This document shows positions 8,570 through 17,006 of a DNA stretch of 57,316 bases, in pieces. The notes beneath the pieces were generated by a model. It worked only from the letters and a program-made list of their open reading frames with translations, was not told where the DNA came from and searched no databases. Made by a program: the position numbers and the translations under genes. The stretch comes from an uncultured Eubacterium sp. Lineage in GTDB: Bacteria > Bacillota > Clostridia > Lachnospirales > Lachnospiraceae. The stretch is taken from positions 1 through 57,316 of the forward strand of contig CAKREC010000009.1 in the NCBI GenBank assembly GCA_934316925.1, in the 5' to 3' direction. Within the stretch, counting starts at the first letter, position 1; every line of letters begins with the position of its first letter.

Positions 8570-9937
8570 GATTCCTTTGGCAATCGTTTCTTCCGGCATA
8601 GAAGCAAAACCTAATAAAAATACAGGATGATAATCGGCAGGAAGCTTTGCGTAATACTCCTTGAGTGTGCGAAGCTTAATGCCGTTTTTTTCTGCCCGTT
8701 CCAGCAGTACATCTTCTTTGGTGCTGCCGTGATAATGAAGAAGAATATAAAGCCCGGCATGGTCTCCGCTAAAGGAAAACAAGGAAGCCGGAAAATTCTT
8801 TTTCAATTCATGGATCATAGTGTCATGACGCACCCGGTAGTTTTTTCTCATGCGGTTAAGATGTTTTTCGAAATAGCCAAGGCGAAGAAAATCATTGAGG
8901 ATTCCCTGACTGATCCGGGAGACCGGGCAGGCATATCCGCCACAGATTTCTTCGTAAGCGTGGCATAAGTGAGGGGGAAGAACCATATAGCCGGTTCGGA
9001 TCGCTGGAGAGATTGCTTTCGAAAAAGTACCAATATAGATTACTTTTTCATGGCAGTCGATGCTCTGCAATGCCGGGATTGGTTTTCCAACATATCGAAA
9101 TTCGCTGTCATGGTCGTCTTCGATAATGTACCGGTCTTTCTTAAGAGAGGCCCAGTCTAGAAGCTGTTGGCGTTTATATACAGGCATCACCGTACCGAGC
9201 GGAAACTGATGGCTGGGAGTGACGTAGCAGATAGAAGCAGGAGACTGGTATAGCTGATCAAGAGCAATCGAACCATCGGTAAGGGGGATGCTTTCAATTG
9301 CATATCCATTTGTCTCTAACACATTTCTCGCACTTTTATAACCGGGTTCTTCCATGGCAATAACCGGTTTTTGCTGAAAAAATACACAGAGCATTTGAAG
9401 CAGATGGTCAAGCCCCGCGCCAACAATAATCTGCTCCGGCTGACAGTGAACTCCTCTGGCACCAAGCAGATAACTGGCGATGGATTGACGTAATTCATAC
9501 AGGCCAAAAGGAGGAGCTGAAATAAAATTAACAGGATTGTCGAGCTGATTTTTGCCGATCGATTTCCATACACTGTAAGGAAAATGTTCCAGATCGATCC
9601 CATCCGGATTGAAATCATATAAGTATTCTTTGGTTGAAGAAACAATGGATGGTGAAGGCGTTTCTTCGTCCGAAAAATGAAAGGAAGAAGTGTGTGTGAT
9701 CGAATTTACATAAAAACCGCGTTTTTCTTTCGCTTCAATATAACCCTCGGCAACCAACTGCTGGTATGCGGTGTCGACGGTGCTTCTGCTTACCGACAGA
9801 AACGAAGCGAGAGAACGCGCAGACGGTAATTTGTCCGGTGCAGATAATCGTCCGGATAAAATTTCTTCTTTTATATAATTATAAATTTGCAGGTACATGG
9901 GGATTGGTGAATTGGGATTTAATGGAATTGAAATCAA
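8537..9937 (-). CDS. MocR/PdxR family transcriptional regulator (GntR helix-turn-helix plus aminotransferase domain)
   Basis: A 466-residue fusion. The N-terminal winged helix (about 1-75) reads PMYLQIYNYIKEEILSGRL, KLPSARSLASFLSVSRSTVD; the rest is a fold-I aminotransferase-like domain. EDDHDSEFRYVG and GTFSKAISPAIRTGYM carry the residues expected to hold pyridoxal phosphate, the latter with its Schiff-base lysine. The sequence is closest to PdxR, the activator of pyridoxal-phosphate synthesis, but no pdxST or other obvious target is adjacent, so the ligand and regulon are open. TTG start, nine bases after AGGAGG. It lies downstream of glnN on the same strand with its own promoter. Confidence 0.85.
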   Translation of the reverse strand: MISIPLNPNSPIPMYLQIYNYIKEEILSGRLSAPDKLPSARSLASFLSVSRSTVDTAYQQLVAEGYIEAKEKRGFYVNSITHTSSFHFSDEETPSPSIVSSTKEYLYDFNPDGIDLEHFPYSVWKSIGKNQLDNPVNFISAPPFGLYELRQSIASYLLGARGVHCQPEQIIVGAGLDHLLQMLCVFFQQKPVIAMEEPGYKSARNVLETNGYAIESIPLTDGSIALDQLYQSPASICYVTPSHQFPLGTVMPVYKRQQLLDWASLKKDRYIIEDDHDSEFRYVGKPIPALQSIDCHEKVIYIGTFSKAISPAIRTGYMVLPPHLCHAYEEICGGYACPVSRISQGILNDFLRLGYFEKHLNRMRKNYRVRHDTMIHELKKNFPASLFSFSGDHAGLYILLHYHGSTKEDVLLERAEKNGIKLRTLKEYYAKLPADYHPVFLLGFASMPEETIAKGISMLAKKIFLC

Positions 9938-9940
9938 AAA

Positions 9941-9990
9941 AACTGGCCTCCTAAAAATACATATATTAATTGCATTTTAGCAGACCAGTT
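9941..9990 (-). repeat. Inverted repeat spanning the MocR-gene promoter and leader
   Basis: AACTGGCC (9941-9948) and GACCAGTT (9983-9990) are inverted copies (one mismatch, G-U in RNA) 34 bases apart. One arm lies in the spacer between the -35 and -10 boxes, the other overlaps the ribosome-binding site. This fits an autoregulatory operator; an RNA hairpin masking the ribosome site is the alternative. Confidence 0.5.
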
Positions 9991-10002
9991 ATAAAATGTC
10001 TA
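9974..10002 (-). promoter_or_regulatory. Promoter of the MocR-type gene
   Basis: On the minus strand TAGACA (10002-9997) and TAAAAT (9979-9974) are 17 bases apart, with TG one base before the -10 box. Start of transcription is expected near 9967, giving a leader of about 30 bases. Confidence 0.7.
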
Positions 10003-10026
10003 GAAGCTATCTTTTCATTGATTCAA

Positions 10027-12138
10027 TTATACTTCAAAAAGCATATCGCTGTAAGTTGGTACAGGCCAGTACTCTGTGTCAACCAATTCTTCCAAAGCAT
10101 CGATCGGAGCACGAAGATTTTCCATTGCTGCAAATACAACATCACGGAAATATTCTGCCTGAGCTTTGCACTCATCAAATGTAGCAGCTGTCTTGTCAGC
10201 TTCTTTCAATGCCTGAAGAGCATTCTGTGCCTGAGCCAGAAGAGAAGAGCACTCGGTCAACAGATTCTTCTGAACAGAAAGGTCAGCGTCAGCACATGCA
10301 GCAGATACACTGTTGATGGATTCAGCAAGACTCGTAACATAGCTGATAACCGATGGAATATACTGCTGGGAAGCCATCTTGATCATTGTCTTAGCTTCGA
10401 TATTGATTGCATTTGCATATGCTTCGTAGTTGATCTCACTGCGGGATTCCAACTCAGTACGAGTATATACATGCTGTCTTTCAAACATTTCAATTGTTTT
10501 TTCCTCGGTCAGAGAAGCAGTAGCATCTACCATTGTCTTGGTATTTGGAAGACCGCGACGTTCTGCTTCGGCAACCCATTCATCGGAATATCCATTTCCG
10601 TTGAAGATAACTTTCTGATGTTCTTTCAAAGTCTCGCAAATGATCTTATCTACTTCAGTATCGAAATCAGCAGCTTTTTCCAAACGATCAGCCATCTTCT
10701 CGAGTACATCTGCTACGGTAGCATTCAATACCGTATTTGCGCCTGCAATTGACATAGAAGAAGCAACCATACGGAACTCAAATTTATTACCAGTGAAGGC
10801 GAAAGGTGATGTTCTGTTACGGTCAGTAGCATCTTTTTTGATTGGAAGAATGGTGTGTACACCGATATCCATCTTTTCACCTTTGTTGCTGTGAGTAGCA
10901 GTACCGTTTGCAAGGATCTGCTCTACGATATCTTCCAGCTGATCGCCAAGGAAGATGGAGATGATTGCTGGAGGTGCCTCATTTGCACCCAGACGATGGT
11001 CGTTTCCAGGATTGGAAGCAGACATACGAAGAAGTACAGCATTGTCATCAACTGCTGCGATAACAGCGGACAGGAACAACAGAAACTCTTTGTTGTCATA
11101 TGGGTGGGAACCAGGACTGAGAAGGTTCTTGCCGGTATTTGTAACCAGTGACCAGTTATCATGTTTACCGGAGCCATTGACACCTGCAAATGGTTTTTCG
11201 TGTAACAGACACTCTAAGTTATGGCGTCTTGCTACTTTTTTCATGGTTTCCATAACTAACTGGTTATGATCGGTAGCGATATTGGCTGTGTTGAAGATCG
11301 GAGCCATCTCATGCTGTGCAGGAGCAACTTCATTATGCTGAGTTTTAGAAAGAATTCCTAATTTCCATAATTCTTCATTTAACTCTTTCATGAAAGCAGC
11401 CTGACGCTCGCGGATGATACCGAAGTAGTGGTCATCCAATTCCTGACCTTTTGGAGGCATTGCACCAAACAAAGTGCGTCCGGTAAAGATCAGGTCATCA
11501 CGCTGCAAGAACTGATCTCTGTCGATCAGGAAATATTCCTGCTCAGGACCAACAGAACAGCTTACATTGGTCACATCATCTTCGCCAAACAGTTTCAAAA
11601 CACGGACAGCCTGTTTGCTGATGGCTTCCATAGAACGAAGAAGAGGAGTTTTCTTATCCAAAGCTTCTCCGGTGTAAGAACAGAATGCAGTTGGAATACA
11701 CAAAACAGTACCGATCGCATCTTCTCTTAAGAATGCTGGTGATGTACAATCCCATGCGGTATAGCCTCTGGCTTCGAATGTGGCACGAAGACCGCCGGAT
11801 GGGAAAGATGAAGCATCTGGCTCACCTTTTACCAATTCCTTGCCGGAAAACTCCAATACAGCATGTGCGTTCGAGTCAGGGCTGAGGAAAGAATCATGTT
11901 TCTCAGCGGTAACGCCGGTCATAGGCTGGAACCAGTGAGTGTAGTGTGTAGCACCATTTGCCAATGCCCATTCTTTCATAGCATGTGCGACTACATTTGC
12001 AACTTCAGGAGCAAGTTCTTCTCCGTTTTCGATCGTGCTTTTCAATGCGGCATAAGTTTTCTTTGGCAGGTATTCCTGCATGACATCATCGTTGAAAACT
12101 TTTGTTCCGAAAACATCTTCAATAACATTTTTTTGCAT
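10027..12138 (-). CDS. glnN: Glutamine synthetase type III
   Basis: A 703-residue enzyme making glutamine from glutamate, ammonia and ATP. The size and the blocks [72 protein letters not shown] and [13 protein letters not shown] identify the long GSIII class rather than the ~440-residue GSI. The start is ATG 12138, five bases after GGAGG. An in-frame ATG at 12150 overlaps that ribosome site and is unlikely. Expression is probably controlled by the leader terminator at 12183-12222. Monocistronic by appearance, though no terminator is seen before the MocR-type gene. Confidence 0.95.
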   Translation of the reverse strand: MQKNVIEDVFGTKVFNDDVMQEYLPKKTYAALKSTIENGEELAPEVANVVAHAMKEWALANGATHYTHWFQPMTGVTAEKHDSFLSPDSNAHAVLEFSGKELVKGEPDASSFPSGGLRATFEARGYTAWDCTSPAFLREDAIGTVLCIPTAFCSYTGEALDKKTPLLRSMEAISKQAVRVLKLFGEDDVTNVSCSVGPEQEYFLIDRDQFLQRDDLIFTGRTLFGAMPPKGQELDDHYFGIIRERQAAFMKELNEELWKLGILSKTQHNEVAPAQHEMAPIFNTANIATDHNQLVMETMKKVARRHNLECLLHEKPFAGVNGSGKHDNWSLVTNTGKNLLSPGSHPYDNKEFLLFLSAVIAAVDDNAVLLRMSASNPGNDHRLGANEAPPAIISIFLGDQLEDIVEQILANGTATHSNKGEKMDIGVHTILPIKKDATDRNRTSPFAFTGNKFEFRMVASSMSIAGANTVLNATVADVLEKMADRLEKAADFDTEVDKIICETLKEHQKVIFNGNGYSDEWVAEAERRGLPNTKTMVDATASLTEEKTIEMFERQHVYTRTELESRSEINYEAYANAINIEAKTMIKMASQQYIPSVISYVTSLAESINSVSAACADADLSVQKNLLTECSSLLAQAQNALQALKEADKTAATFDECKAQAEYFRDVVFAAMENLRAPIDALEELVDTEYWPVPTYSDMLFEV

Positions 12139-12153
12139 TTTTTCCTCCATTCC

Positions 12154-12167
12154 GCCGCAAATGCGGC
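12154..12167 (-). other. Small GC hairpin next to the glnN ribosome-binding site
   Basis: GCCGC / GCGGC (5-bp stem, 4-base loop) lies five bases before the GGAGG of glnN. It may shape translation; nothing more can be said. Confidence 0.4.
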
Positions 12168-12182
12168 ATCACCATTATTGTT

Positions 12183-12222
12183 GTAAAAAGAAAAAGGTGT
12201 CCTCACGAATGAGAACACCTTT
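12183..12222 (-). terminator. Strong leader terminator of glnN
   Basis: Read on the minus strand, a 13-bp stem AAAGGTGTTCTCA / TGAGGACACCTTT closes on a TTCG tetraloop and runs into TTCTTTTT. It sits between the glnN promoter and gene, only about 15-20 bases after the predicted start of transcription. Without antitermination most transcripts should stop here. Confidence 0.85.
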
Positions 12223-12227
12223 GTTCT
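12212..12227 (-). promoter_or_regulatory. Putative antiterminator hairpin with ANTAR-like hexaloop
   Basis: On the minus strand AGAAC / GTTCT pairs around the six-base loop AAAGGT. Its loop and 3' arm are the first part of the terminator stem, so the two structures exclude each other. Known targets of ANTAR-domain antiterminators have six-base loops with A at position 1 and G at position 4, as here. The second upstream hairpin of the standard two-hairpin target is not visible, so this remains a suggestion. Confidence 0.45.
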
Positions 12228-12242
12228 TGAAAAACTAAATTC

Positions 12243-12271
12243 ATCATAGCACTTTCTATTTTGAATGTAAA
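12243..12271 (-). promoter_or_regulatory. Promoter of glnN
   Basis: On the minus strand TTTACA (12271-12266) and TATGAT (12248-12243) are 17 bases apart, with TG one base before the -10 box. Close to the sigma-A consensus. Confidence 0.8.
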
Positions 12272-12310
12272 GTACTTTTTTTAAAAAAATTGAATAAATA
12301 TTCTCAACGA

Positions 12311-13387
12311 TCAAAAGGGCTTCATCCAAAATTGAAGAACCATACCTATTGTATCAGAAATTGTAGATTTTTCAATCCTTTGTGTAGGAAAAATCTTTAA
12401 AGTCTGAAATAATTTATCATTTATATAGTAGGAAATGCTTCCAATCGGTACCGATGGCTCGATTGGAGCTTCAAGAATCTTTGGAATATCATAGGATACC
12501 CGGATGGAGTCATAATTACTGATTAAAGAAGAAACAGGTGCTTTTGCAAAACAGGAGACGGTTGGCTGTGTGCCGTGATAAACCGGTATGATACATTGTG
12601 ACAGATCCTGCAGGGGAAGTTCTTTTTCTTCATAATGATCAAAGCCAAAATTCATAAGCGTTGAGGTGTCGCTCCATTTCCAGGATTTGTTGGGAGGCCA
12701 TCCGCACGCAAGAACGCAGGTTGTGAGAAGACGGTTATTCCGGTTGGCTGCGCCTACAAAACAATATCCTGCCTTACCGGTAAATCCGGTTTTCATTCCA
12801 AGAGCACCATCGTAATAGGAAAGAAAGGCATCTTTATTATGAACGGTAAAAGAACGGGAACCGGCAACGTTGGAAAAAGCATATTGTTTTGTCTGGATGA
12901 TCTCCATGGCATTCGGATCTGCCAGTGCAGCCCCGGCAAGCAGACACATGTCATAAGCCGTGGAATAGTGGTCATCATCGTCCAGTCCATTTGGCGTGAC
13001 AAAGTTGGTTGAATTCATATGAAGAGATTTTGCTTTCTCATTCATAAGCCGGGCAAAATTTTCTACCGATCCGGCTACATGTTCCGCAATTGCGACAGCA
13101 CTGTCATTGTGCGATTCAAGCATGAGAGAGTACAACAGATCCTTTAACAGAAACTGGTCACTGGTGGTCATTCCCAAGTGGACTTTCGGCATGGAGGCGG
13201 CATATTTGCTTACCGATACCGGCTTATCAAAGTCGCCATGTTCCAATGCGATCAACAGCGTCATGATCTTTGTGGTGCTTGCCATAGGAACTTTTTGGTC
13301 AGAAGCTTTCCCGTATAGCAGGCGTCCGGCTTGTGGATCTACCAGTGCAGCATAGGAAGCGTGGAGTGAAATTGCGGGTTTTGACAC
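12311..13387 (-). CDS. D-alanyl-D-alanine carboxypeptidase (peptidase S11), export signal interrupted
   Basis: The 358-residue readable part is a complete low-molecular-weight penicillin-binding protein: the S-x-x-K motif STTK (37-40), SHN (92-94) and KTGFT (199-203), followed by a beta-rich C-terminal domain. It would trim D-Ala from peptidoglycan stem peptides outside the membrane. Read from the GTG at 13387 it has no signal peptide. Upstream in the same frame (13388-13525) lie a ribosome site, ATG and a hydrophobic segment, but a TGA at 13514-13516 breaks the frame at codon 4. As it stands the protein is either not exported (a recent pseudogene) or needs readthrough; a sequence error is also possible. 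Confidence 0.8.
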   Translation of the reverse strand: MSKPAISLHASYAALVDPQAGRLLYGKASDQKVPMASTTKIMTLLIALEHGDFDKPVSVSKYAASMPKVHLGMTTSDQFLLKDLLYSLMLESHNDSAVAIAEHVAGSVENFARLMNEKAKSLHMNSTNFVTPNGLDDDDHYSTAYDMCLLAGAALADPNAMEIIQTKQYAFSNVAGSRSFTVHNKDAFLSYYDGALGMKTGFTGKAGYCFVGAANRNNRLLTTCVLACGWPPNKSWKWSDTSTLMNFGFDHYEEKELPLQDLSQCIIPVYHGTQPTVSCFAKAPVSSLISNYDSIRVSYDIPKILEAPIEPSVPIGSISYYINDKLFQTLKIFPTQRIEKSTISDTIGMVLQFWMKPF

Positions 13388-13525
13388 AACTGATTCGATG
13401 GAAATATTGCTTTCCGGATAATTCCCCTGTGGGAGATCGGATTCGGGGATCCTTTTTATTGATAATATTAAAATACCAGATAAAATAATAAGAAAAAATA
13501 AAGTAGCAAGTGATCAGGAATTCAT
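13388..13525 (-). other. Signal-peptide region of the carboxypeptidase with an in-frame TGA
   Basis: On the minus strand AAGGGG stands six bases before ATG 13525. The frame reads M-N-S-stop, then a hydrophobic stretch SLATLFFLIILSGILILS and a linker that runs in frame into the carboxypeptidase. No ATG, GTG or TTG occurs between the TGA and the GTG at 13387. All the parts of the normal 5' end are therefore present apart from one nonsense codon. A TATAAT on the minus strand at 13606-13601 may be the -10 box, but I see no good -35. Confidence 0.8.
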
Positions 13526-13615
13526 GAGATTCCCCTTTTTTTTCTACCTGTTGCAGTAATATATGAAAGGAAAAACGATACTATGATTTTTTATAAAAAA
13601 ATTATAGATTTGAGG

Positions 13616-13644
13616 TTGATAAAGTAATATAAAAGCGTTACAAT
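13616..13644 (+). promoter_or_regulatory. Promoter of the carboxyltransferase/decarboxylase cluster
   Basis: TTGATA (13616-13621) and TACAAT (13639-13644) with a 17-base spacer, 59 bases before the first gene of the cluster. Confidence 0.7.
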
Positions 13645-13703
13645 TACATTGGATTAGATTTGATTTATACAAAAATTATCAATAAGAAAGTGGAGGACTG
13701 CAA

Positions 13704-15077
13704 ATGAGTAACTCAACAAAAATGTCAGCATTACAGCGCATTGAAGCTGTTGTTGACGCCAACAGTTTTGTTGAAATCGGCGGTATGATTACCAAAAGAA
13801 ATACCGACTTCAACATGCAGGAAAAAGCAGTGCCAGCCGATGGTGTTATTACCGGTTACGGTATCGTAGATTCCAATCTGGTTTATATCTACAGCCAGGA
13901 TGTGACCGCGATGAGTGGTTCCATTGGTGAGATGCATGCAAAGAAGATTGCAGCTTTGTATGACATGGCATTGAAAGCCGGAGCACCAGTCATTGAATTG
14001 ATTGATTGTGCCGGTATTCGTGTTCAGGAGGCGATGGATGCATTAGCCGGATTTGGTGATATCTATATGGCGAAAGTAAAAGCATCCGGTGTGATCCCAC
14101 AGATCAGTGCTGTTTTAGGATCATGTGGTGGCGGTGTTGCCATCGCAGCAAAGTTAAGTGATATTACCTTGATGTCCGCAGACAGCCAGCTGTTTGTGAA
14201 TTCCCCAAATGCGATCCTTGGCAACCGCACAGAGAAGTGTGATACCAGCGCAGCGCCATTCCAGGCAGCTTCGGGAAATGTAGATATCGTATGTGATACC
14301 GAAGCAGATGTGTTCGAGAAGATCCGTGAGTTGATCGAGATCCTTCCGGCCAACGCTGGTGCAGGAAGCACCGAAGAACCTACGGATGATCTGAACCGGG
14401 TTCTGACTGGATTTGATGGATATGCAACCGATGCGAAAGAGGCATTGACACAGATTGCGGATGACACGCAATTCGTTGAGTTAAAAGCGGAATTTGGATC
14501 CGAGATGATCGTTGGTTTGATGAAGATCGCCGGCGTTACCGTTGGTGCGATAGCCAACAGCAAAGACGCGGTTCTTTCTACCGATGGCTGTAAGAAAGCA
14601 GAGCAGTTTATTTACTTCTGCGATTCCTTTGATCTTCCGATCATTACACTGACCAACGCGAAAGAGTATGCTTCCTCGATGGAAGAAGAAAAGACGATCG
14701 CTCAAGCAGTAGCGGACATGACATATGCATTTGCAAGCGCAGATGTACCTCGTATCAACGTGATCACGGGAGAGGCTTATGGAAGCGCCTATGTTTCCAT
14801 GAACTCAAAACATATTGGAGCAGATCTGGTATTGGCACTCGATAAAGCACATGTTGGTGTTATGGATGCTACCGTGGCTGCTCAGGTTATGTGTCAGGAT
14901 GAGATTGCTGGTGCAGAAAATTCCAAAGAAGCACTGGAAGAAAAAGCAAAAGAGTTTGACGCTCTTCAGGCAGGCGCAGATGCAGCGGCAAGACGCGGCT
15001 ATGTGGACAATGTGATCCCTGGCGAGTCTGTACGCAAGCACTTGATCTATGCATTACAGATGTTTGGAATGAGGTGA
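13704..15077 (+). CDS. Carboxyltransferase subunit, MmdA/12S transcarboxylase-like
   Basis: A 457-residue crotonase-fold carboxyltransferase of the acetyl/propionyl-CoA carboxylase beta family. Visible blocks: YSQDVTAMSGSIGEMHAKKI, VIELIDCAGIRVQE, SAVLGSCGGGVAIAAKLSD (oxyanion glycines) in the first half, and ITLTNAKEYASSMEEE, VITGEAYGSAYVSMNSKHIG in the second. It transfers a carboxyl group between a CoA ester and carrier biotin. It is shorter than typical MmdA (~510 residues). With OadG, biotin carrier, OadB and OadA-type genes downstream, it probably belongs to a methylmalonyl-CoA or related decarboxylase/transcarboxylase. The substrate cannot be told from sequence by eye. Confidence 0.8.
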   Translation: MSNSTKMSALQRIEAVVDANSFVEIGGMITKRNTDFNMQEKAVPADGVITGYGIVDSNLVYIYSQDVTAMSGSIGEMHAKKIAALYDMALKAGAPVIELIDCAGIRVQEAMDALAGFGDIYMAKVKASGVIPQISAVLGSCGGGVAIAAKLSDITLMSADSQLFVNSPNAILGNRTEKCDTSAAPFQAASGNVDIVCDTEADVFEKIRELIEILPANAGAGSTEEPTDDLNRVLTGFDGYATDAKEALTQIADDTQFVELKAEFGSEMIVGLMKIAGVTVGAIANSKDAVLSTDGCKKAEQFIYFCDSFDLPIITLTNAKEYASSMEEEKTIAQAVADMTYAFASADVPRINVITGEAYGSAYVSMNSKHIGADLVLALDKAHVGVMDATVAAQVMCQDEIAGAENSKEALEEKAKEFDALQAGADAAARRGYVDNVIPGESVRKHLIYALQMFGMR

Positions 15078-15081
15078 GAAT

Positions 15082-15435
15082 ATGGTATTGACAGCAGTAG
15101 CAGAAGAAATCACCACGATTCCGCAGGCACTTGTTAATACATGCCTTGGTATGGGTACAGTATTCGCTGTATTGATTCTGATCTCTTTTCTCATTTCTTT
15201 GTTTGGTGTGATCCCAAAGCTGTTTGACAAGAGTAAGAAAGAAGATACAAAGCCGGCAGCTCCGGCACCGGCTCAGCCGGCAGCACCAGCTCCGGTTCAA
15301 GCGCATGAGACTGATCAGAGTCAGGTTGTTGCTGCGATCGCGGCAGCTGTTGCAGCATATATGAGTGCAGAGACAGGCACCCCTGTATCTGCGGATGGTT
15401 TGGTTATTCGTTCAATTAAAAAACGCACAATGTAG
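15082..15435 (+). CDS. OadG-family sodium pump decarboxylase gamma/delta subunit
   Basis: A 117-residue membrane protein: a short N-terminus, one transmembrane helix (about 17-45, LGMGTVFAVLILISFLISLF), an Ala/Pro-rich linker (about 58-75) and a small C-terminal domain (VVAAIAAAVAAYMSAETG, VIRSIKKR). OadG/MmdD subunits hold the pump complex together. It begins 4 bases after the carboxyltransferase stop, with GAGGTGAG as ribosome site. Confidence 0.82.
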   Translation: MVLTAVAEEITTIPQALVNTCLGMGTVFAVLILISFLISLFGVIPKLFDKSKKEDTKPAAPAPAQPAAPAPVQAHETDQSQVVAAIAAAVAAYMSAETGTPVSADGLVIRSIKKRTM

Positions 15436-15454
15436 CATGAAGGAGGATATATTC

Positions 15455-15835
15455 ATGAAAAATTATACAATTACAGTAAATGGCACCGTATATGATGTTA
15501 CGGTAGAAGAAGGAAGCGGAGCAGCAGCTCCAGCAACACCGGCAGCACCAGTGGCAAAAGCAGCAGCCCCTGCTCCAGCACCAGCGGCAAAAGCAGCACC
15601 AGCAGCACCAGCAAGTGCTGGATCGGTTGAAGTTACAGCTCCTATGCCAGGAAAGATCCTTGGCGTGAAAGCTTCTGTTGGCCAGGCAGTGAAGAAAGGT
15701 GAAGTGATCCTTCTGTTAGAGGCTATGAAGATGGAAAATGAAGTTGTAGCTCCTCAGGACGGTACAGTGGCAAGCATCAACGTGGCTACAGGTGATATGG
15801 TAGAATCCGGTGCAGTATTAGCTACTATGAACTAA
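15455..15835 (+). CDS. Biotin carboxyl carrier protein (MmdC / 1.3S-like)
   Basis: A 126-residue carrier. The first part (MKNYTITVNGTVYDVTVEE) is the usual start of decarboxylase biotin carriers; an Ala/Pro-rich flexible linker (about 30-58) follows, then a biotinyl domain with the target lysine in EAMKMENEV. The ATG at 15455 follows AAGGAGGATAT; longer in-frame starts lie inside the upstream gene. It is the only biotin domain in the cluster, so both carboxyltransferases and the membrane decarboxylase must share it. Confidence 0.92.
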   Translation: MKNYTITVNGTVYDVTVEEGSGAAAPATPAAPVAKAAAPAPAPAAKAAPAAPASAGSVEVTAPMPGKILGVKASVGQAVKKGEVILLLEAMKMENEVVAPQDGTVASINVATGDMVESGAVLATMN

Positions 15836-15865
15836 TTTTACTAATACAAAACTGGAGGTATTAAG

Positions 15866-16984
15866 ATGGAAGTATTACAAAATCTTATTGACCAGACAGC
15901 ATTTTTCAATGGTTCTATGGATTGGCGCAGTTATGTCATGATCCTGATCGCATTTTTGTTTTTATACCTTGCGATCAAAAAAGGTTACGAGCCATTGTTG
16001 TTAGTACCGATCGCATTCGGCATGCTGTTGGTTAATATTTATCCTGACATTATGGAAGAAGGAGGTTTATTGAGCTACTTCTTCAAACTGGATGAGTGGA
16101 GTATCCTGCCTTCCTTGATTTTCCTTGGAGTAGGTGCGATGACAGACTTTGCTCCGCTGATCGCGAATCCGAAGAGCTTTCTGCTTGGCGCAGCGGCACA
16201 GTTTGGTATTTTCAGTGCGTACCTGCTTGCAATTCTGATGGGATTCAACGGGAAAGCGGCGGCAGCAATTTCGATCATTGGTGGTGCCGATGGTCCTACC
16301 TCCATTTTCCTTGCAGGTAAATTGGGACAGAAAGACCTTATGGGACCGATTGCCGTTGCGGCATATTCCTACATGTCACTGGTTCCGATTATTCAGCCAC
16401 CGATCATGAAACTTTTGACAACGAAGAAAGAGCGGGAAGTTAGAATGGAACAGCTCAGACCTGTTTCCAAATTAGAGCGGATCCTGTTCCCGATCGTTGT
16501 TACGACGATTGTTTGTCTGATCCTGCCTAGCACAGCGCCATTGGTTGGTATGCTGATGCTTGGAAACTTGTTTAAAGAGTGTGGTGTTGTTAATCAGCTG
16601 ACAGAGACAGCATCCAATGCTTTGATGTATATCGTAGTTATTCTTCTTGGTACATCCGTAGGAGCCAAGACTAGTGGAGCGAACTTCTTAGTTCCAACCA
16701 CATTGAAGATCGTAGTACTTGGTCTGGTTGCCTTTGCGGTAGGTACGGCAGCGGGTGTCCTGTTTGGTAAACTGATGTGCTGGGCTACCAAAGGCAAGGT
16801 AAATCCGTTGATCGGCTCGGCCGGTGTATCGGCGGTTCCTATGGCGGCCAGAGTTTCTCAGAAGGTAGGTTCTGAAGCAGATCCTACAAACTTCCTGTTG
16901 ATGCATGCAATGGGACCAAATGTTGCGGGAGTCATCGGTACGGCAGTTGCAGCCGGTGTGTTTATGGCGATATTTGGAGTTTAA
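15866..16984 (+). CDS. oadB: Na+-translocating decarboxylase beta subunit (OadB/MmdB/GcdB)
   Basis: A 372-residue polytopic membrane protein that decarboxylates carboxybiotin and exports Na+. Hallmarks: [20 protein letters not shown] (about 90-110), [12 protein letters not shown] (about 135-147) with the conserved aspartate, [14 protein letters not shown], and near the end [16 protein letters not shown] and [13 protein letters not shown]. It is preceded by GGAGG and placed between the carrier and the OadA-type gene. Confidence 0.94.
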   Translation: MEVLQNLIDQTAFFNGSMDWRSYVMILIAFLFLYLAIKKGYEPLLLVPIAFGMLLVNIYPDIMEEGGLLSYFFKLDEWSILPSLIFLGVGAMTDFAPLIANPKSFLLGAAAQFGIFSAYLLAILMGFNGKAAAAISIIGGADGPTSIFLAGKLGQKDLMGPIAVAAYSYMSLVPIIQPPIMKLLTTKKEREVRMEQLRPVSKLERILFPIVVTTIVCLILPSTAPLVGMLMLGNLFKECGVVNQLTETASNALMYIVVILLGTSVGAKTSGANFLVPTTLKIVVLGLVAFAVGTAAGVLFGKLMCWATKGKVNPLIGSAGVSAVPMAARVSQKVGSEADPTNFLLMHAMGPNVAGVIGTAVAAGVFMAIFGV

Positions 16985-17006
16985 TATTTTCTAGGAGGAA
17001 AAAAAT

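Noticed and set aside
9970..10752. Long open frame on the plus strand opposite the end of glnN
   Set aside because: It lies antisense to an unmistakable glutamine synthetase, is rich in Cys/Ser/Phe as expected for an antisense shadow, and has no ribosome site.
13630..13645. Possible catabolite-responsive element overlapping the decarboxylase promoter
   Set aside because: TAAAAGCGTTACAA matches the cre core CG and some flanking bases but fails at three consensus positions; too weak to claim.
15365..15454. Longer N-terminus for the biotin carrier starting inside oadG
   Set aside because: The in-frame upstream codons overlap the OadG coding region; ATG 15455 has AAGGAGG at proper distance and the family-typical MKNYTITVNG start.
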